From CAG-698 sp964385755 (GTDB taxonomy: Bacteria; Bacillota_I; Bacilli_A; ML615J-28; CAG-698), in contig CAYLPZ010000003.1 in assembly GCA_964385755.1 (NCBI GenBank), forward strand, positions 65,997 to 129,996: a stretch of 64,000 bases of DNA. The letters run 5' to 3'. Under the pieces are notes generated by a model that saw only the letters and a program-made list of their open reading frames with translations, was not told where the DNA came from and searched no databases. The stretch's first letter is position 1; each line of letters opens with the position of its first letter. Shown one piece after another: positions 34,298-43,747 of the stretch. The position numbers and the translations under genes are program-made.

Positions 34298-37112
34298 CTA
34301 AAACCTCCAAGAATTTCATCAAACTTTTTTGCCTTTCCCTAATCTCTTTCCATAGATTTAAGTAATTACTTTCGTTATAACCTAAATCTTTGTAAAAATC
34401 AATCATATCTCTATGTTCAAAGTATTTCCAAGCGCTACTATTTTGTATGTTATATATAAAATCTTTATATTTATCATAGTTTGCATTACCTTTTACCATG
34501 CTAAATGGAGCAGAATAGATATTATCAAAGTCATAATAAGCAAAATAAATATTATTTAAATAATGTTTTGCTTCTTTCTTTGTTAAAGTGTAATCACATT
34601 TTTCTCTTCCATTAATAAAAATATTATATTCTTTATCTTCATAAACATCTGATGCAACGTCAACAAGTGAAATAAGATATAACCTAATCTCATTTACACT
34701 ATTATCATTGATAAGAGCATATTTTATATCATTTCCACTTGTAACTTTTACAAATTCTTTATCATATTCAATTGTCCACTTTAATATACTTTGATTATCA
34801 ATGATAAGGTCTATTTCTAGATCATTTAAATTTGTTACAACTAAAGATTGTCCATACTTACTTATAATATCATCTTTTATTTTTATAGCCTTTTCTTTTT
34901 CTTTTTGAAATTCAATTTCACCTATTTTACCAGAGTGTAAAGTGTAATCCATTGTATTTAATTCTTTATTACTATTAAAAACATCTGATGGGTTTTCATT
35001 TTTAAGAAGACTAGTTGCTATTTTATTATAAATGTTAAATTGTTGTAGATTATCAAGACTAAATGGTTCATATTCACACTTTATTTTTTCAAAATAATCA
35101 TCTGTTTTTTCAAATAAACGTTTTAAGTGGTGAACAAATGGATCTTTTAAGAACTCTTCAAGGTCCTTTAATTTCATTTTTTTACTTTGTTCAAGTAAGG
35201 CTCCTTCATCTTCTATTCTAATATTATCTTCATCTTCCTCTAATAGTTTTGTGTAGTAACCTTTATTCATATACTCAAGCTTTGTATATAATGTTCCCCA
35301 TTTTCTATCCTCATCAAGTTTATACGTTGTAATGTTGTTACTTGTAATATAATTTGATACAGCTTCGGAAGGAAAATATTCCTCTAATGTCGTTAAATTA
35401 ACATTAACATAACTAATAAACACTTCTTTAGCGTTTGATATAAGTTTATTAACTATTGTACATCCATCTTTGATAGAAGTATCTTCTTTAATATTCAAAA
35501 AAAGTTCTGATCTACTTTTCTTGCTTGGATAGTTTTTTGAACTCATCCCTAGCATAAAAATATATTTTGAAGTGTAGTTTGCATCATCATTCAAATTAGT
35601 GAATGTAACTCCACTAGTAAACATAGTCCCCTTTTGCATTATTGATTTTGAAGTTGCATCTAAAATAGCATAAATGAATGTCTTAACTAGCACTTTACTT
35701 GTGTGCGAATATTTCCATTTGTTTATTTCTTTAAGCAAATTTTTGTAAAATACATTTTCTAAACTACTTTGATTATTTGTAACAAATAACCATTTGTTCA
35801 TCTCTTCAATAAAAGCATCAAAATACTCAGAAGTCAAAATATCTTTATTTAAGTTTTTTATTAGTGATGATAAATCATCAATAAGATCAATAAATTTAAC
35901 AATAACATCATCTGAAAGACTAATATTTGAAAATGGCAAGTAATAATGATTATCTATTATTCCTTTATTTTCTACAGTTATATTATTATTAATTAATTTA
36001 GATAATAGCATTCTTTTCTTAGCATATTCAAAATCTAATTTTTCTTCATGATTGCGATATGCATTCATATTAACTAAACATTGCATAAGGACTAATGCAT
36101 CATCACTAGTTATGTCCCTTGCCTTTTGTATTAATTTATTTGATAATAATTCATAGATATCATATCGAGTATATGTTTTTCTAGTAATAATATCCATTAG
36201 CCTTGAAAGAGCATTAATAAAGGAGCTATCTTCTTTTTTCATATCTAAGATATTATATGGTATTTTTGGATAATTCTTATCGTCTTGATTAAAAACTCGA
36301 TTAATTGTTGACTGATAATTTGTGATATTTGGTGCTAAAACCAAGAAATCACTATACTTAACATTCTTTTCTCTAAGTAGAGAGCAAATGTGTGAATGCA
36401 TTACTTCAACTTCCCTAAGTATAGAAGGGCAAGAACTAAATGTTATCTTTGCTTCTGTTTTTTCACTCTCTTTAGTCTCATATACTTTAATATTATTTGA
36501 GATACTTAGTTTATTAATAATCTCTTTTGATAATTTATCTAGTTTTGAAAAACCAAATATATAAACTGGATTATCATTTGGAATAATATTACTATCTTCA
36601 AATAAATTCCTAAGAGTTGTTAATCCATTATTTTGTAAATATTCTATTGATTTTCGGTATAAAATATTTTGAAATGAATCGCTAACATCATAAAGTTCAC
36701 TTTCATATTCATTGAACACTTCAACCATCTTTGTGATATAATCATAAAACTTTATTGGATGGTATTTATCTTTATCATATATATACCTTTTTATATTATC
36801 TGGCATTAAAGAAGTTACTAAAGGATCTTCTAAAACCTTTGCAATAGCAACGCGAAAATCACTGTTATTAGCAAGACGATACCTATTTTCATTAGATAAT
36901 TGTTCGAGAAAAAAAGGTTTTAATCTTTTAAATGATACGTTCATTAATATGCCATTATCATCATTAAGCCATAAATATTTAAGTTGCTCTTCAATCTTTA
37001 AATTTGGAGTAATAATAATAGGAGTTATATAAAAATTCATTTTATTTTTTAATTCATTAAAAAGATTATTTGCAAGATTTTTAATTAATTCATCATTCTT
37101 ATATTCTAACAT
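34278..37112 (-). CDS. recC: exodeoxyribonuclease V gamma subunit RecC
   Basis: RecC scans for Chi and splits the DNA strands; it is a catalytically inactive helicase/nuclease-like protein. The N-terminal segment YITPIIITPNLKIEEQLKYL and the long alpha-helical body match RecC in layout, and no Walker A is present. Identification rests heavily on its overlap with a clear recB and recD. The length of 944 residues is somewhat short of the E. coli protein. AAGGAGGGG precedes the ATG. Confidence 0.85.
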   Translation of the reverse strand: MLEYKNDELIKNLANNLFNELKNKMNFYITPIIITPNLKIEEQLKYLWLNDDNGILMNVSFKRLKPFFLEQLSNENRYRLANNSDFRVAIAKVLEDPLVTSLMPDNIKRYIYDKDKYHPIKFYDYITKMVEVFNEYESELYDVSDSFQNILYRKSIEYLQNNGLTTLRNLFEDSNIIPNDNPVYIFGFSKLDKLSKEIINKLSISNNIKVYETKESEKTEAKITFSSCPSILREVEVMHSHICSLLREKNVKYSDFLVLAPNITNYQSTINRVFNQDDKNYPKIPYNILDMKKEDSSFINALSRLMDIITRKTYTRYDIYELLSNKLIQKARDITSDDALVLMQCLVNMNAYRNHEEKLDFEYAKKRMLLSKLINNNITVENKGIIDNHYYLPFSNISLSDDVIVKFIDLIDDLSSLIKNLNKDILTSEYFDAFIEEMNKWLFVTNNQSSLENVFYKNLLKEINKWKYSHTSKVLVKTFIYAILDATSKSIMQKGTMFTSGVTFTNLNDDANYTSKYIFMLGMSSKNYPSKKSRSELFLNIKEDTSIKDGCTIVNKLISNAKEVFISYVNVNLTTLEEYFPSEAVSNYITSNNITTYKLDEDRKWGTLYTKLEYMNKGYYTKLLEEDEDNIRIEDEGALLEQSKKMKLKDLEEFLKDPFVHHLKRLFEKTDDYFEKIKCEYEPFSLDNLQQFNIYNKIATSLLKNENPSDVFNSNKELNTMDYTLHSGKIGEIEFQKEKEKAIKIKDDIISKYGQSLVVTNLNDLEIDLIIDNQSILKWTIEYDKEFVKVTSGNDIKYALINDNSVNEIRLYLISLVDVASDVYEDKEYNIFINGREKCDYTLTKKEAKHYLNNIYFAYYDFDNIYSAPFSMVKGNANYDKYKDFIYNIQNSSAWKYFEHRDMIDFYKDLGYNESNYLNLWKEIRERQKSLMKFLEVLDDKQDR

Positions 37113-37164
37113 TAAAAACCCCTCCTTGATTTATATTATAAAGTGAATAGCTAATTAATTCAAG

Positions 37165-37198
37165 TAAAAAAACATAATAGTGAAAACTATTATGTTTT
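37165..37198 (-). terminator. terminator after the PPi-PFK gene
   Basis: AAAACATAATAGT pairs with ACTATTATGTTTT around GAAA, with a T-run on the minus strand. It separates the phosphofructokinase gene from recC. Confidence 0.75.
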
Positions 37199-37208
37199 AT
37201 TATTATAC

Positions 37209-38876
37209 CTATTTACTTTCGCCTTTTTCTAAAGCTAAAGTTCTTGTTGTTAAATCACATACCTCACTTGGTCCATAATATTGGATTGCGCCAGGAAATA
37301 CATAACAAGTTTCTATAGCCCATTTCTCACGGTTTTCTGCAAAGTATTTGAATGGTTTACCATCAAGTTCAACTAATGCTTTTTTGATAACTGGTTTATC
37401 TTCTCCATGTCTTCTTTCGATATTCATCATTTTAGTAATTGGCATACCACCAGCAACCCATTCTTCAGCAGGTTTAGAAAGATTAGATACTTTTGATAAA
37501 TAACCATTGTATCCATATTGGATAAGCATAAATGCATTGTAACCAAGTGAATAGCAGTAGTCTGCATCGAAATTAGATGGGAATGCACATCTTCCTTCAT
37601 AACCAAAGAAATGGTGGATTGGGTTAAATTTACCTTTATATGTACCTTTTTGTTTTCTTTCAGCTAATTTATCTTTAACTAAAGCAGAGAATAATTTTTC
37701 AGATTCAATTAATGAAACTTGAACATTTCCATGAGGATCTCTTTCTAAGAATAATTGTTGTTGAATTCCTTGTGGTAATAAAGCAAATACAGCCATAGAT
37801 GCTTTTGTTAATCCTTTTTCAATGAATGCATACTTTTCTTCCCATGATTGTAAAGCATTGAAAGCATCTTGTTTGCTTCCAGCAAGCATTTCATTTATTT
37901 CAGAAATTAATACTTTAAACTCAGGAACAAATTCAACTAAGCCTTCAGGAATAATAGCAACACCAAAATTCATGCCATTGTTACTTCTTGTTTCTACAGA
38001 ATCAGCGATATAGTTAGCAATTTGAGAAAGTCCCATTTTCTTCTCTGCAACTTCTTCAGAGATTAAGCAAATATTAGGTTGAGTTTCTAATGCACATTCT
38101 AGTGCAACATGAGATGCACTACGTCCCATTACTTTAACAAAGTGCCAATATTTTTTAGCAGAATTTGCATCTCGCTCAATATTACCAATTAATTCACTAT
38201 ATGTTTTTGTAGCAGTATCAAAGCCAAATGAGCATTCGATATCTTCATTTTTTAAATCACCATCAATAGTCTTAGGACAACCAATAACTTGTACACCAGC
38301 ATTAGTTCTTGCGAAATATTCAGCAAGTACAGCCGCATTTGTATTTGAATCATCACCACCAATGATAACAATTGCAGTGATGCCATGTTCTTTGCATACT
38401 TTAGCAGCTACTTCAAATTGTGCTTCTGTTTCAAGTTTTGTTCTGCCAGAACCAATAATATCAAAACCACCAGTATTACGATATGCATCAATATATGCAT
38501 CATCAAATACTAAATAGTCATTTTCAATTAATCCACTTGGTCCATTTTTAAAGCCAATAAGTATATTTTCTTTATCTGTTTGTTTTAAAGCATCATACAA
38601 ACCACAAATAACATTATGTCCACCAGGAGCTTGACCACCTGATAAAATAACACCTACAACTTGTTTCTTAGAAACAGAAGTATTCTCTCCCTTAGCAAAC
38701 GTGATTTCTTTTTTTCCATATGTATTAGGAAATAATGCTTTAATTTTTTCTTGATCAGCTACACTTTGTGTTTCATTTCCTTCTTTTACAGTAATTTGTG
38801 AAATACCATTTCTTAACATACCAGGAAGTTTTGGAACATAAGAATATCTAGCTTTTTGTAAAGGTGTAACACTCAT
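37209..38876 (-). CDS. pfp: PPi-dependent 6-phosphofructokinase
   Basis: Phosphorylates fructose 6-phosphate with pyrophosphate instead of ATP, reversibly, in glycolysis. GVILSGGQAPGGHNVI and GGDDSNTNAAVLAEYF (the GGDD Asp marks PPi use) are present. GCPKTIDGDLKN with the catalytic Asp, and VMGRSASHVALECAL, follow. The 555-residue length places it in the long PFP clade. AAGGAG precedes the ATG; it appears monocistronic, with TATAAT about 40 bases upstream of the ATG. Confidence 0.95.
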   Translation of the reverse strand: MSVTPLQKARYSYVPKLPGMLRNGISQITVKEGNETQSVADQEKIKALFPNTYGKKEITFAKGENTSVSKKQVVGVILSGGQAPGGHNVICGLYDALKQTDKENILIGFKNGPSGLIENDYLVFDDAYIDAYRNTGGFDIIGSGRTKLETEAQFEVAAKVCKEHGITAIVIIGGDDSNTNAAVLAEYFARTNAGVQVIGCPKTIDGDLKNEDIECSFGFDTATKTYSELIGNIERDANSAKKYWHFVKVMGRSASHVALECALETQPNICLISEEVAEKKMGLSQIANYIADSVETRSNNGMNFGVAIIPEGLVEFVPEFKVLISEINEMLAGSKQDAFNALQSWEEKYAFIEKGLTKASMAVFALLPQGIQQQLFLERDPHGNVQVSLIESEKLFSALVKDKLAERKQKGTYKGKFNPIHHFFGYEGRCAFPSNFDADYCYSLGYNAFMLIQYGYNGYLSKVSNLSKPAEEWVAGGMPITKMMNIERRHGEDKPVIKKALVELDGKPFKYFAENREKWAIETCYVFPGAIQYYGPSEVCDLTTRTLALEKGESK

Positions 38877-38951
38877 AATTTTTCTCCTTATATTTAATTT
38901 AATTTTTACTAATAATTATTATATCATACTTTGGGATAAAAATAAATATTA

Positions 38952-40628
38952 TTATTGCATTTCTACTGCTTCTGCTTGACTATAGAAATACGCACTATAA
39001 ATACCTTCTGCGTTGAATCTACTAGAAAATGATCCATCATTATAATATTCCTGGAAAGTTAAATAATGTGTATCTGTGAACACTGCGACACAAACATCAT
39101 TATATCCTTTCGCATCAAAACCATTTTCGAAAATTACAACTCGACCTACTCCTCTATTCACTTTACCAGATGATGAAACATAAGTACCATCAAGATCAAT
39201 ATCAAACTCATGATACTCTCCACCTTTAAATGGAATTGCATTTACATAACCATCAGTACGAGAATACGTTGAATATTGACGAGCATTCAATCCAAATATA
39301 TTAAAAATCTCTCGATAGTTTTTTGATTTTGCATAATTTGCGGGGAAAGAATTAAAAGCAATATAATAATTTATTACATCAATAGGATCAACCATCATAG
39401 CATCTTTCATAGAACTAATATTTTCAAGCACATATGCTGGTGTGTAATATGTATATGTTTTTTCTTCATTTACAACATATCCACTATCAGTGTATGTTAC
39501 GCTTGTTGGATACGTTACTTGTGATACACCAGGTACTAAAGATCCTTCATAAGGTTTTAAATTAATTCTTTTTCTTTCTTCTCCAACATTTTTTCTTTCT
39601 ATTTCATTAATTACTTTAGTACAGTAATGTATTACTATTTTTACTAAAGTGATGTCATCAATAGTTGTTTCAATTCTAAAGTAATCGGCACCTTTTAGTT
39701 CAAAATTAATCGTATCCTCATAATCAGCTTTGGGTGCATCAATATAATTATAAAATAAATAATCTTCCGAATAACCAACTTTAAAGCCAGAACTGCATTG
39801 ATATGTTATATCTATTGATTCAATGTCACCATAAGCGGTTTTATTTTGAAATGTTCCAGGGATTGCATCATAATTCATGTCATTTGATGATATGATAGTA
39901 CAATCTGAAATGCGAATGAACACAAACTCATGTCCATAGCTATATAAAGACCCAAAGTTTCCAGTTTGATATTTTCCTTCCGAAAAATATTCAATTTCAT
40001 CATGATAAATTGCTTCTAATTTTGAAAGCACTGTATCATTATGTTGTAAAACAGAATAATCGTTTAGAAAATAGCCTTCATTATTACTTTCAATTTTTCC
40101 TCTAACTACAATAAAATCATTTTTATTAATACTTATCTCAAGAGGTATTAATGATGGTGATAGCGTAAACTCTATTTCGTCTTCACTTTTACATTTTATC
40201 AGAAATTCATCTGTTACAATTCCACAAATTGTATATTCGTTACCTATTACTATATTTCTAAAATTTTCTGTTTCGAAAATAGTACTAGGAAAAGCAATAC
40301 GTGGAAGAGAGTTGCCTCTGCCATATCCACATATACTACATTGATACATTTCTTCTCCATATGTAAAATATGTTGGTTCTTTTCTGCTTATTAGAATCAT
40401 CTGATGTTCATAAATAGTACTACCTTCAAAGGTATCACTTGATATCTCACCGCATTCACAATGATAATAATAATGAGGTTTTTCACCACATATTGTCTTA
40501 TAAGCTAAATATTCACTTGTTTCTTCTTTAATATCAAATGTATGCTTATGTCCTATCTCACAACTTGAGAGTAAACACAAAAAGAATATCAAAGCTAAAT
40601 AATGTAATATCTTTTTATTCATAATCAT
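38952..40628 (-). CDS. lipoprotein with barnase-like C-terminal domain
   Basis: The signal peptide ends LLSSC (lipid anchor). Two small Cys pairs follow (CECG and CSICGYG, residues about 58-103), possibly a metal-binding module, then a long beta-rich middle. The last 90 residues carry EYHEFDI (Glu474), NRGVGRVVIF (Arg492, Arg496) and VFTDTHYLTF (His521). These match in order and local sequence the Glu73, Arg83/Arg87 and His102 segments of barnase (EADINY, R-x3-RILY, TTDHYQTF). I infer a secreted or surface guanyl-type RNase fold. No barstar-like gene lies nearby. Confidence 0.6.
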   Translation of the reverse strand: MIMNKKILHYLALIFFLCLLSSCEIGHKHTFDIKEETSEYLAYKTICGEKPHYYYHCECGEISSDTFEGSTIYEHQMILISRKEPTYFTYGEEMYQCSICGYGRGNSLPRIAFPSTIFETENFRNIVIGNEYTICGIVTDEFLIKCKSEDEIEFTLSPSLIPLEISINKNDFIVVRGKIESNNEGYFLNDYSVLQHNDTVLSKLEAIYHDEIEYFSEGKYQTGNFGSLYSYGHEFVFIRISDCTIISSNDMNYDAIPGTFQNKTAYGDIESIDITYQCSSGFKVGYSEDYLFYNYIDAPKADYEDTINFELKGADYFRIETTIDDITLVKIVIHYCTKVINEIERKNVGEERKRINLKPYEGSLVPGVSQVTYPTSVTYTDSGYVVNEEKTYTYYTPAYVLENISSMKDAMMVDPIDVINYYIAFNSFPANYAKSKNYREIFNIFGLNARQYSTYSRTDGYVNAIPFKGGEYHEFDIDLDGTYVSSSGKVNRGVGRVVIFENGFDAKGYNDVCVAVFTDTHYLTFQEYYNDGSFSSRFNAEGIYSAYFYSQAEAVEMQ

Positions 40629-40704
40629 GTTTTTCCTTTTCTATAAATATCATTTACTATTACTTATTCTATCATTTTATGTAATAATAAACAATTGTTA
40701 TTTT

Positions 40705-40742
40705 TATCAATCAAAAAAATCATCCGAAATGAATGATTTTTA
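40705..40742 (-). terminator. terminator after the second G3E GTPase gene
   Basis: AAAATCATTCATTTCGGATGATTTTTT on the minus strand: an ATCAT stem with T-run, 15 bases beyond the stop at 40757. Confidence 0.6.
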
Positions 40743-40756
40743 CTATTAAAATAACA

Positions 40757-41686
40757 TTAACTTATTACTGGTTTTTTAAGTGGGGCGATTTGTTTCATCA
40801 AAATTGGATGAATAACAATTTCTTTTTGCTTTTGAGGATTATTGTAACTGACATCAAGTGTACAAACAATATGATACCAATCACCTTTGTTAAGTTTTAA
40901 TCCTAAGTCATTATATGCAAGGTGCCCATAAAACTGAATGTCTTCTGCACAACAATTCATTACGCTTCTTCCAGGAATAAATGTATTTTTTGGAAGTTCT
41001 GGAGAAGTGTAAATAATTGCATTGAACACAATTTGCTTACCTAAATATCTATCAAGATTATCAAATGTATCCATGTACCAAACTGCATAGTCGTTATCTT
41101 CAATCTCAATCACATCCGCATTAACATTGAAAGGAAGTTCATCTTCTAAATAACTAATGAATGAACCATCTGTTCTTTGAAATGCATACATTGCATCTTT
41201 ATTAATCATCATCAGTGATCTTTTAAAATTTGCTAGAGACTTCTCATCTTCACAACGATTAAAAATAACAACTTCAGAACCTCTAATCATCTCACTTACT
41301 TTTTGTCGCATATTATTATAATAAACTGAAAATGAGTTAGCATCAATCATTGTAATTTGTTGGCATACCATACATATTCTTGGGTATTTAATTTTAGTTA
41401 AATCCCACATACCATTCATTTCAATGACGATACGTTGAGGTCTATCAATTCGAACAAAGTCTTCAATAACATCTTTATTAATGTCTTCAACTTTTTCGAT
41501 CTCTCTTACAACTGTATTATAATTTTTTAGTTTTTCTAAATTGTACTCAACTTCACCAAACTCACAAGTAATAATTAATGTTTTTCCATTTTTATAAAAA
41601 TTATCACTTGTGACTGTTTCTTCAATATATGTTGTCTTTCCACTCTCAAGAAATCCATTAACGATAAATGTAGGAATTGCTCTCAA
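40757..41686 (-). CDS. G3E (CobW/HypB-type) GTPase, no His-rich region
   Basis: The N-terminus PTFIVNGFLESGKTTYIEE holds the Walker A of COG0523-like GTPases. FGEVEYNLEKL follows where these proteins keep the conserved Glu, and IVIEMNGMWDL replaces the usual EPSG. CMVCQQITMIDANSF adds a CxxC pair. The canonical CxCC metal motif is absent. AAGGTGA points to a TTG start at 41686. It begins 12 bases after its His-rich partner, so the two probably work together in metal delivery; the metal is unknown. Confidence 0.75.
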   Translation of the reverse strand: MRAIPTFIVNGFLESGKTTYIEETVTSDNFYKNGKTLIITCEFGEVEYNLEKLKNYNTVVREIEKVEDINKDVIEDFVRIDRPQRIVIEMNGMWDLTKIKYPRICMVCQQITMIDANSFSVYYNNMRQKVSEMIRGSEVVIFNRCEDEKSLANFKRSLMMINKDAMYAFQRTDGSFISYLEDELPFNVNADVIEIEDNDYAVWYMDTFDNLDRYLGKQIVFNAIIYTSPELPKNTFIPGRSVMNCCAEDIQFYGHLAYNDLGLKLNKGDWYHIVCTLDVSYNNPQKQKEIVIHPILMKQIAPLKKPVIS

Positions 41687-41698
41687 GGTAATCACCTT

Positions 41699-43063
41699 CT
41701 ATTTGTTAAATAGATTGCTAATTCTATCTTCATCAAGATGCGAACCAATAACACATACTCTACCAGTATAATCAGCATCGCCTAAACGAATTTCATAGTC
41801 CCCAGCAACATAATCAAAATAATACCATTTTTCATTATCTGATGCTTTAATAATACCTTTACTTCTTAAAACTTCACCTATTGACTCATCTTTTAAAGCC
41901 TCTAAGAAAGTAGTAAGTTCTTCTTTACTTTTTGCTTTAGCTGTTTCGATTCCCCAACTAGTAAATACTTCATCAGCATCATGGTGATGATGGCATGAAC
42001 ATTCTGGATCATCACATTCTCCCTCATGGTGGTGGTGATGATGACATGAACATTCTGGATCATCACATTCTCCCTCATGGTGGTGGTGATGACAACATTC
42101 ATGTTCGTCTTCATCGTGGTGATGGTGGTGACAGCATTCATGTTCTTCATCTTCATCGTGGTGATGGTGGTGACAACATTCATGTTCGTCTCCCTCATGG
42201 TGGTGGTGACAGCATTCATGTTCATCATCTTTCTCATGGTGGTGGTGACAGCATTCATGTTCTTCATCTTCATCATGGTGATGGTGGTGACAACATTCAT
42301 GTTCTTCATCTTCATCATGGTGATGGTGGTGACAACATTCATGTTCATCTTCATCGTGATGATGGTGGTGACATGAGCATTCTGGATCATCACATTCTCC
42401 CTCATGGTGGTGGTGATGTCTATCTTCTTTCGCTTGTTTTTGTAAGTCTTCAAGCATTGTGTTTAGTAAATCAACTTTTGATTCTAAAGTAGATAATAAT
42501 TTTTCACCATCTAACTCTTTAAGAGATGTTGTAATAATTGTAGAATTACCATTAATTGATTTTAAAACTTCTAATGTTTCATTAAGTTTATTCACATCTA
42601 TCTTATCTACTTTCGCAACCACTATTGTATTAGCTTCAGAAACTTGATCGATAAAGAACTCACCGAAGTTTCGTGCATACATTTTAGCTTTTCCACCATC
42701 TACAACAGTTGCAACAATATTTAAAACAAGTTTGTCACTATGCTTTGCACAAGCTTTTTTAATGTCAGATAGTTTTCCAACTCCAGATGGTTCAATAATT
42801 ATACGTTCTGGTGCATATTTTTCTATTACTTCATCTAATGATTTATTAAAGTCACCAACTAATGAACAGCATATACAACCACTATTTATTTCTTTAATAT
42901 TAATGCCTGATTCTTTTAAGAAAGAACCATCGACACCAATTTCTCCAAATTCATTTTCAATAAGTACTATTTTCTCTTTTTTAAAAGCTTCTGCGAATAG
43001 TTTTTGAATAAGTGTTGTTTTACCAGCTCCTAAAAAACCTGATATAATATCTAGTTTAATCAT
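41699..43063 (-). CDS. G3E (CobW-type) metallochaperone GTPase with giant His/Cys repeat
   Basis: Walker A GFLGAGKTT (9-17), switch NEFGEIGVD, metal motif CICC (63-66), EPSGVGKL (91-98) and the base motif VAKVDKID identify a COG0523 GTPase. Residues about 216-366 are almost entirely His, Cys, Asp and Glu: three ECDDPECSC units flank seven HECC units separated by runs of 4-6 His. The C-terminal CobW domain resumes with VFTSWGIETAKAK and ends normally. It is likely a zinc or nickel chaperone with a built-in metal store. No metal-responsive operator was identified. Confidence 0.88.
   Translation of the reverse strand: MIKLDIISGFLGAGKTTLIQKLFAEAFKKEKIVLIENEFGEIGVDGSFLKESGINIKEINSGCICCSLVGDFNKSLDEVIEKYAPERIIIEPSGVGKLSDIKKACAKHSDKLVLNIVATVVDGGKAKMYARNFGEFFIDQVSEANTIVVAKVDKIDVNKLNETLEVLKSINGNSTIITTSLKELDGEKLLSTLESKVDLLNTMLEDLQKQAKEDRHHHHHEGECDDPECSCHHHHHDEDEHECCHHHHHDEDEEHECCHHHHHDEDEEHECCHHHHEKDDEHECCHHHHEGDEHECCHHHHHDEDEEHECCHHHHHDEDEHECCHHHHHEGECDDPECSCHHHHHHEGECDDPECSCHHHHDADEVFTSWGIETAKAKSKEELTTFLEALKDESIGEVLRSKGIIKASDNEKWYYFDYVAGDYEIRLGDADYTGRVCVIGSHLDEDRISNLFNK
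41966..42418 (-). repeat. in-frame tandem repeat encoding the His/Cys-rich region
   Basis: Short units of 36-45 bases (plus-strand look: TCATGGTGGTGGTGA, ACAACATTCATGTTC) are repeated about ten times with small variations, all multiples of three. It is a coding minisatellite, prone to slippage, so repeat number may vary between strains. Confidence 0.85.
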
Positions 43064-43117
43064 TTTACATTACTTCCTTTTCTTTATATATTATTAGCTT
43101 TTTTTAAATAATTATAT

Positions 43118-43660
43118 TTATATATTATGACCTAGTTCATAAGCTTTTGCCATAACTCTATCAAGTTGTAGAACATCTTTTGGATTTTCTGCTCCTCCTG
43201 TTGATAATATGCCTTTTAAGCTTGCTTTTTCAAAGCAATCAACCCAACCCTGCAATCCTTGGTAGGCTTTTGTAAAAGTATCCTTTTCTGTATCTGCAGC
43301 ACAAGCAATCATATATACTTCTCTAAATTTATAATCAGAGTAATATAAAGGATTAAGTCTATCTAACAAGACTTTCATTTGTCCACTCATCTCATAATAA
43401 TAAATTGGAGTAGAAAATACAATGACATCTGAATTTTTGACTTTTTCTAATATTTCTTTAACATCATCTTGATGAATACACTTTTGAGTTTTCTTACAAG
43501 ATAAACATCCAATACAAAAATTTAATTTTTTTCCTTTTAATGAAACTAGTTCAACTTCATGTCCTGCTTCAATTGCTCCTTTTTGACATTCTAAAGCAAG
43601 TAGTTCTGAGTTACTTCCTGAACGCAAACTTGTACTAATTACTAATACTTTCTTCATCAT
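43118..43660 (-). CDS. flavodoxin-family NAD(P)H-dependent oxidoreductase
   Basis: KVLVISTSLRSGSNSELLA is the FMN phosphate loop of NADPH-dependent FMN reductases. CIGCLSCKKTQKCIHQDD is a Cys motif seen in iron-sulfur flavoproteins, and FSTPIYYYEMSGQMKVLLDR is the flavin-contact region. The length of 180 residues is typical. It probably reduces quinones, metals or disulfides; the partner is unknown. It lies 55 bases upstream of the metallochaperone gene, facing the same way. Confidence 0.85.
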   Translation of the reverse strand: MMKKVLVISTSLRSGSNSELLALECQKGAIEAGHEVELVSLKGKKLNFCIGCLSCKKTQKCIHQDDVKEILEKVKNSDVIVFSTPIYYYEMSGQMKVLLDRLNPLYYSDYKFREVYMIACAADTEKDTFTKAYQGLQGWVDCFEKASLKGILSTGGAENPKDVLQLDRVMAKAYELGHNI

Positions 43661-43747
43661 TATTACTTCCTTCTTTATTATTTTTTGTTTATATATATAT
43701 TATTATAATACTTTTATTTATTTTTCTCAATATACAATTATAGTCGA

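Noticed and set aside
34278..37112. AddB instead of RecC
   Set aside because: The locus has three subunits including a clear RecD, RecB has the RecB-type N-terminus, and the first protein lacks a Walker A motif and the AddB Fe-S cysteines.
41966..42418. Regularly repeated short units resembling a CRISPR array
   Set aside because: The units have no unique spacers, all variations keep the reading frame, and the minus strand encodes the His/Cys repeat of a GTPase. Long open frames on the plus strand here are by-products of the repeat.
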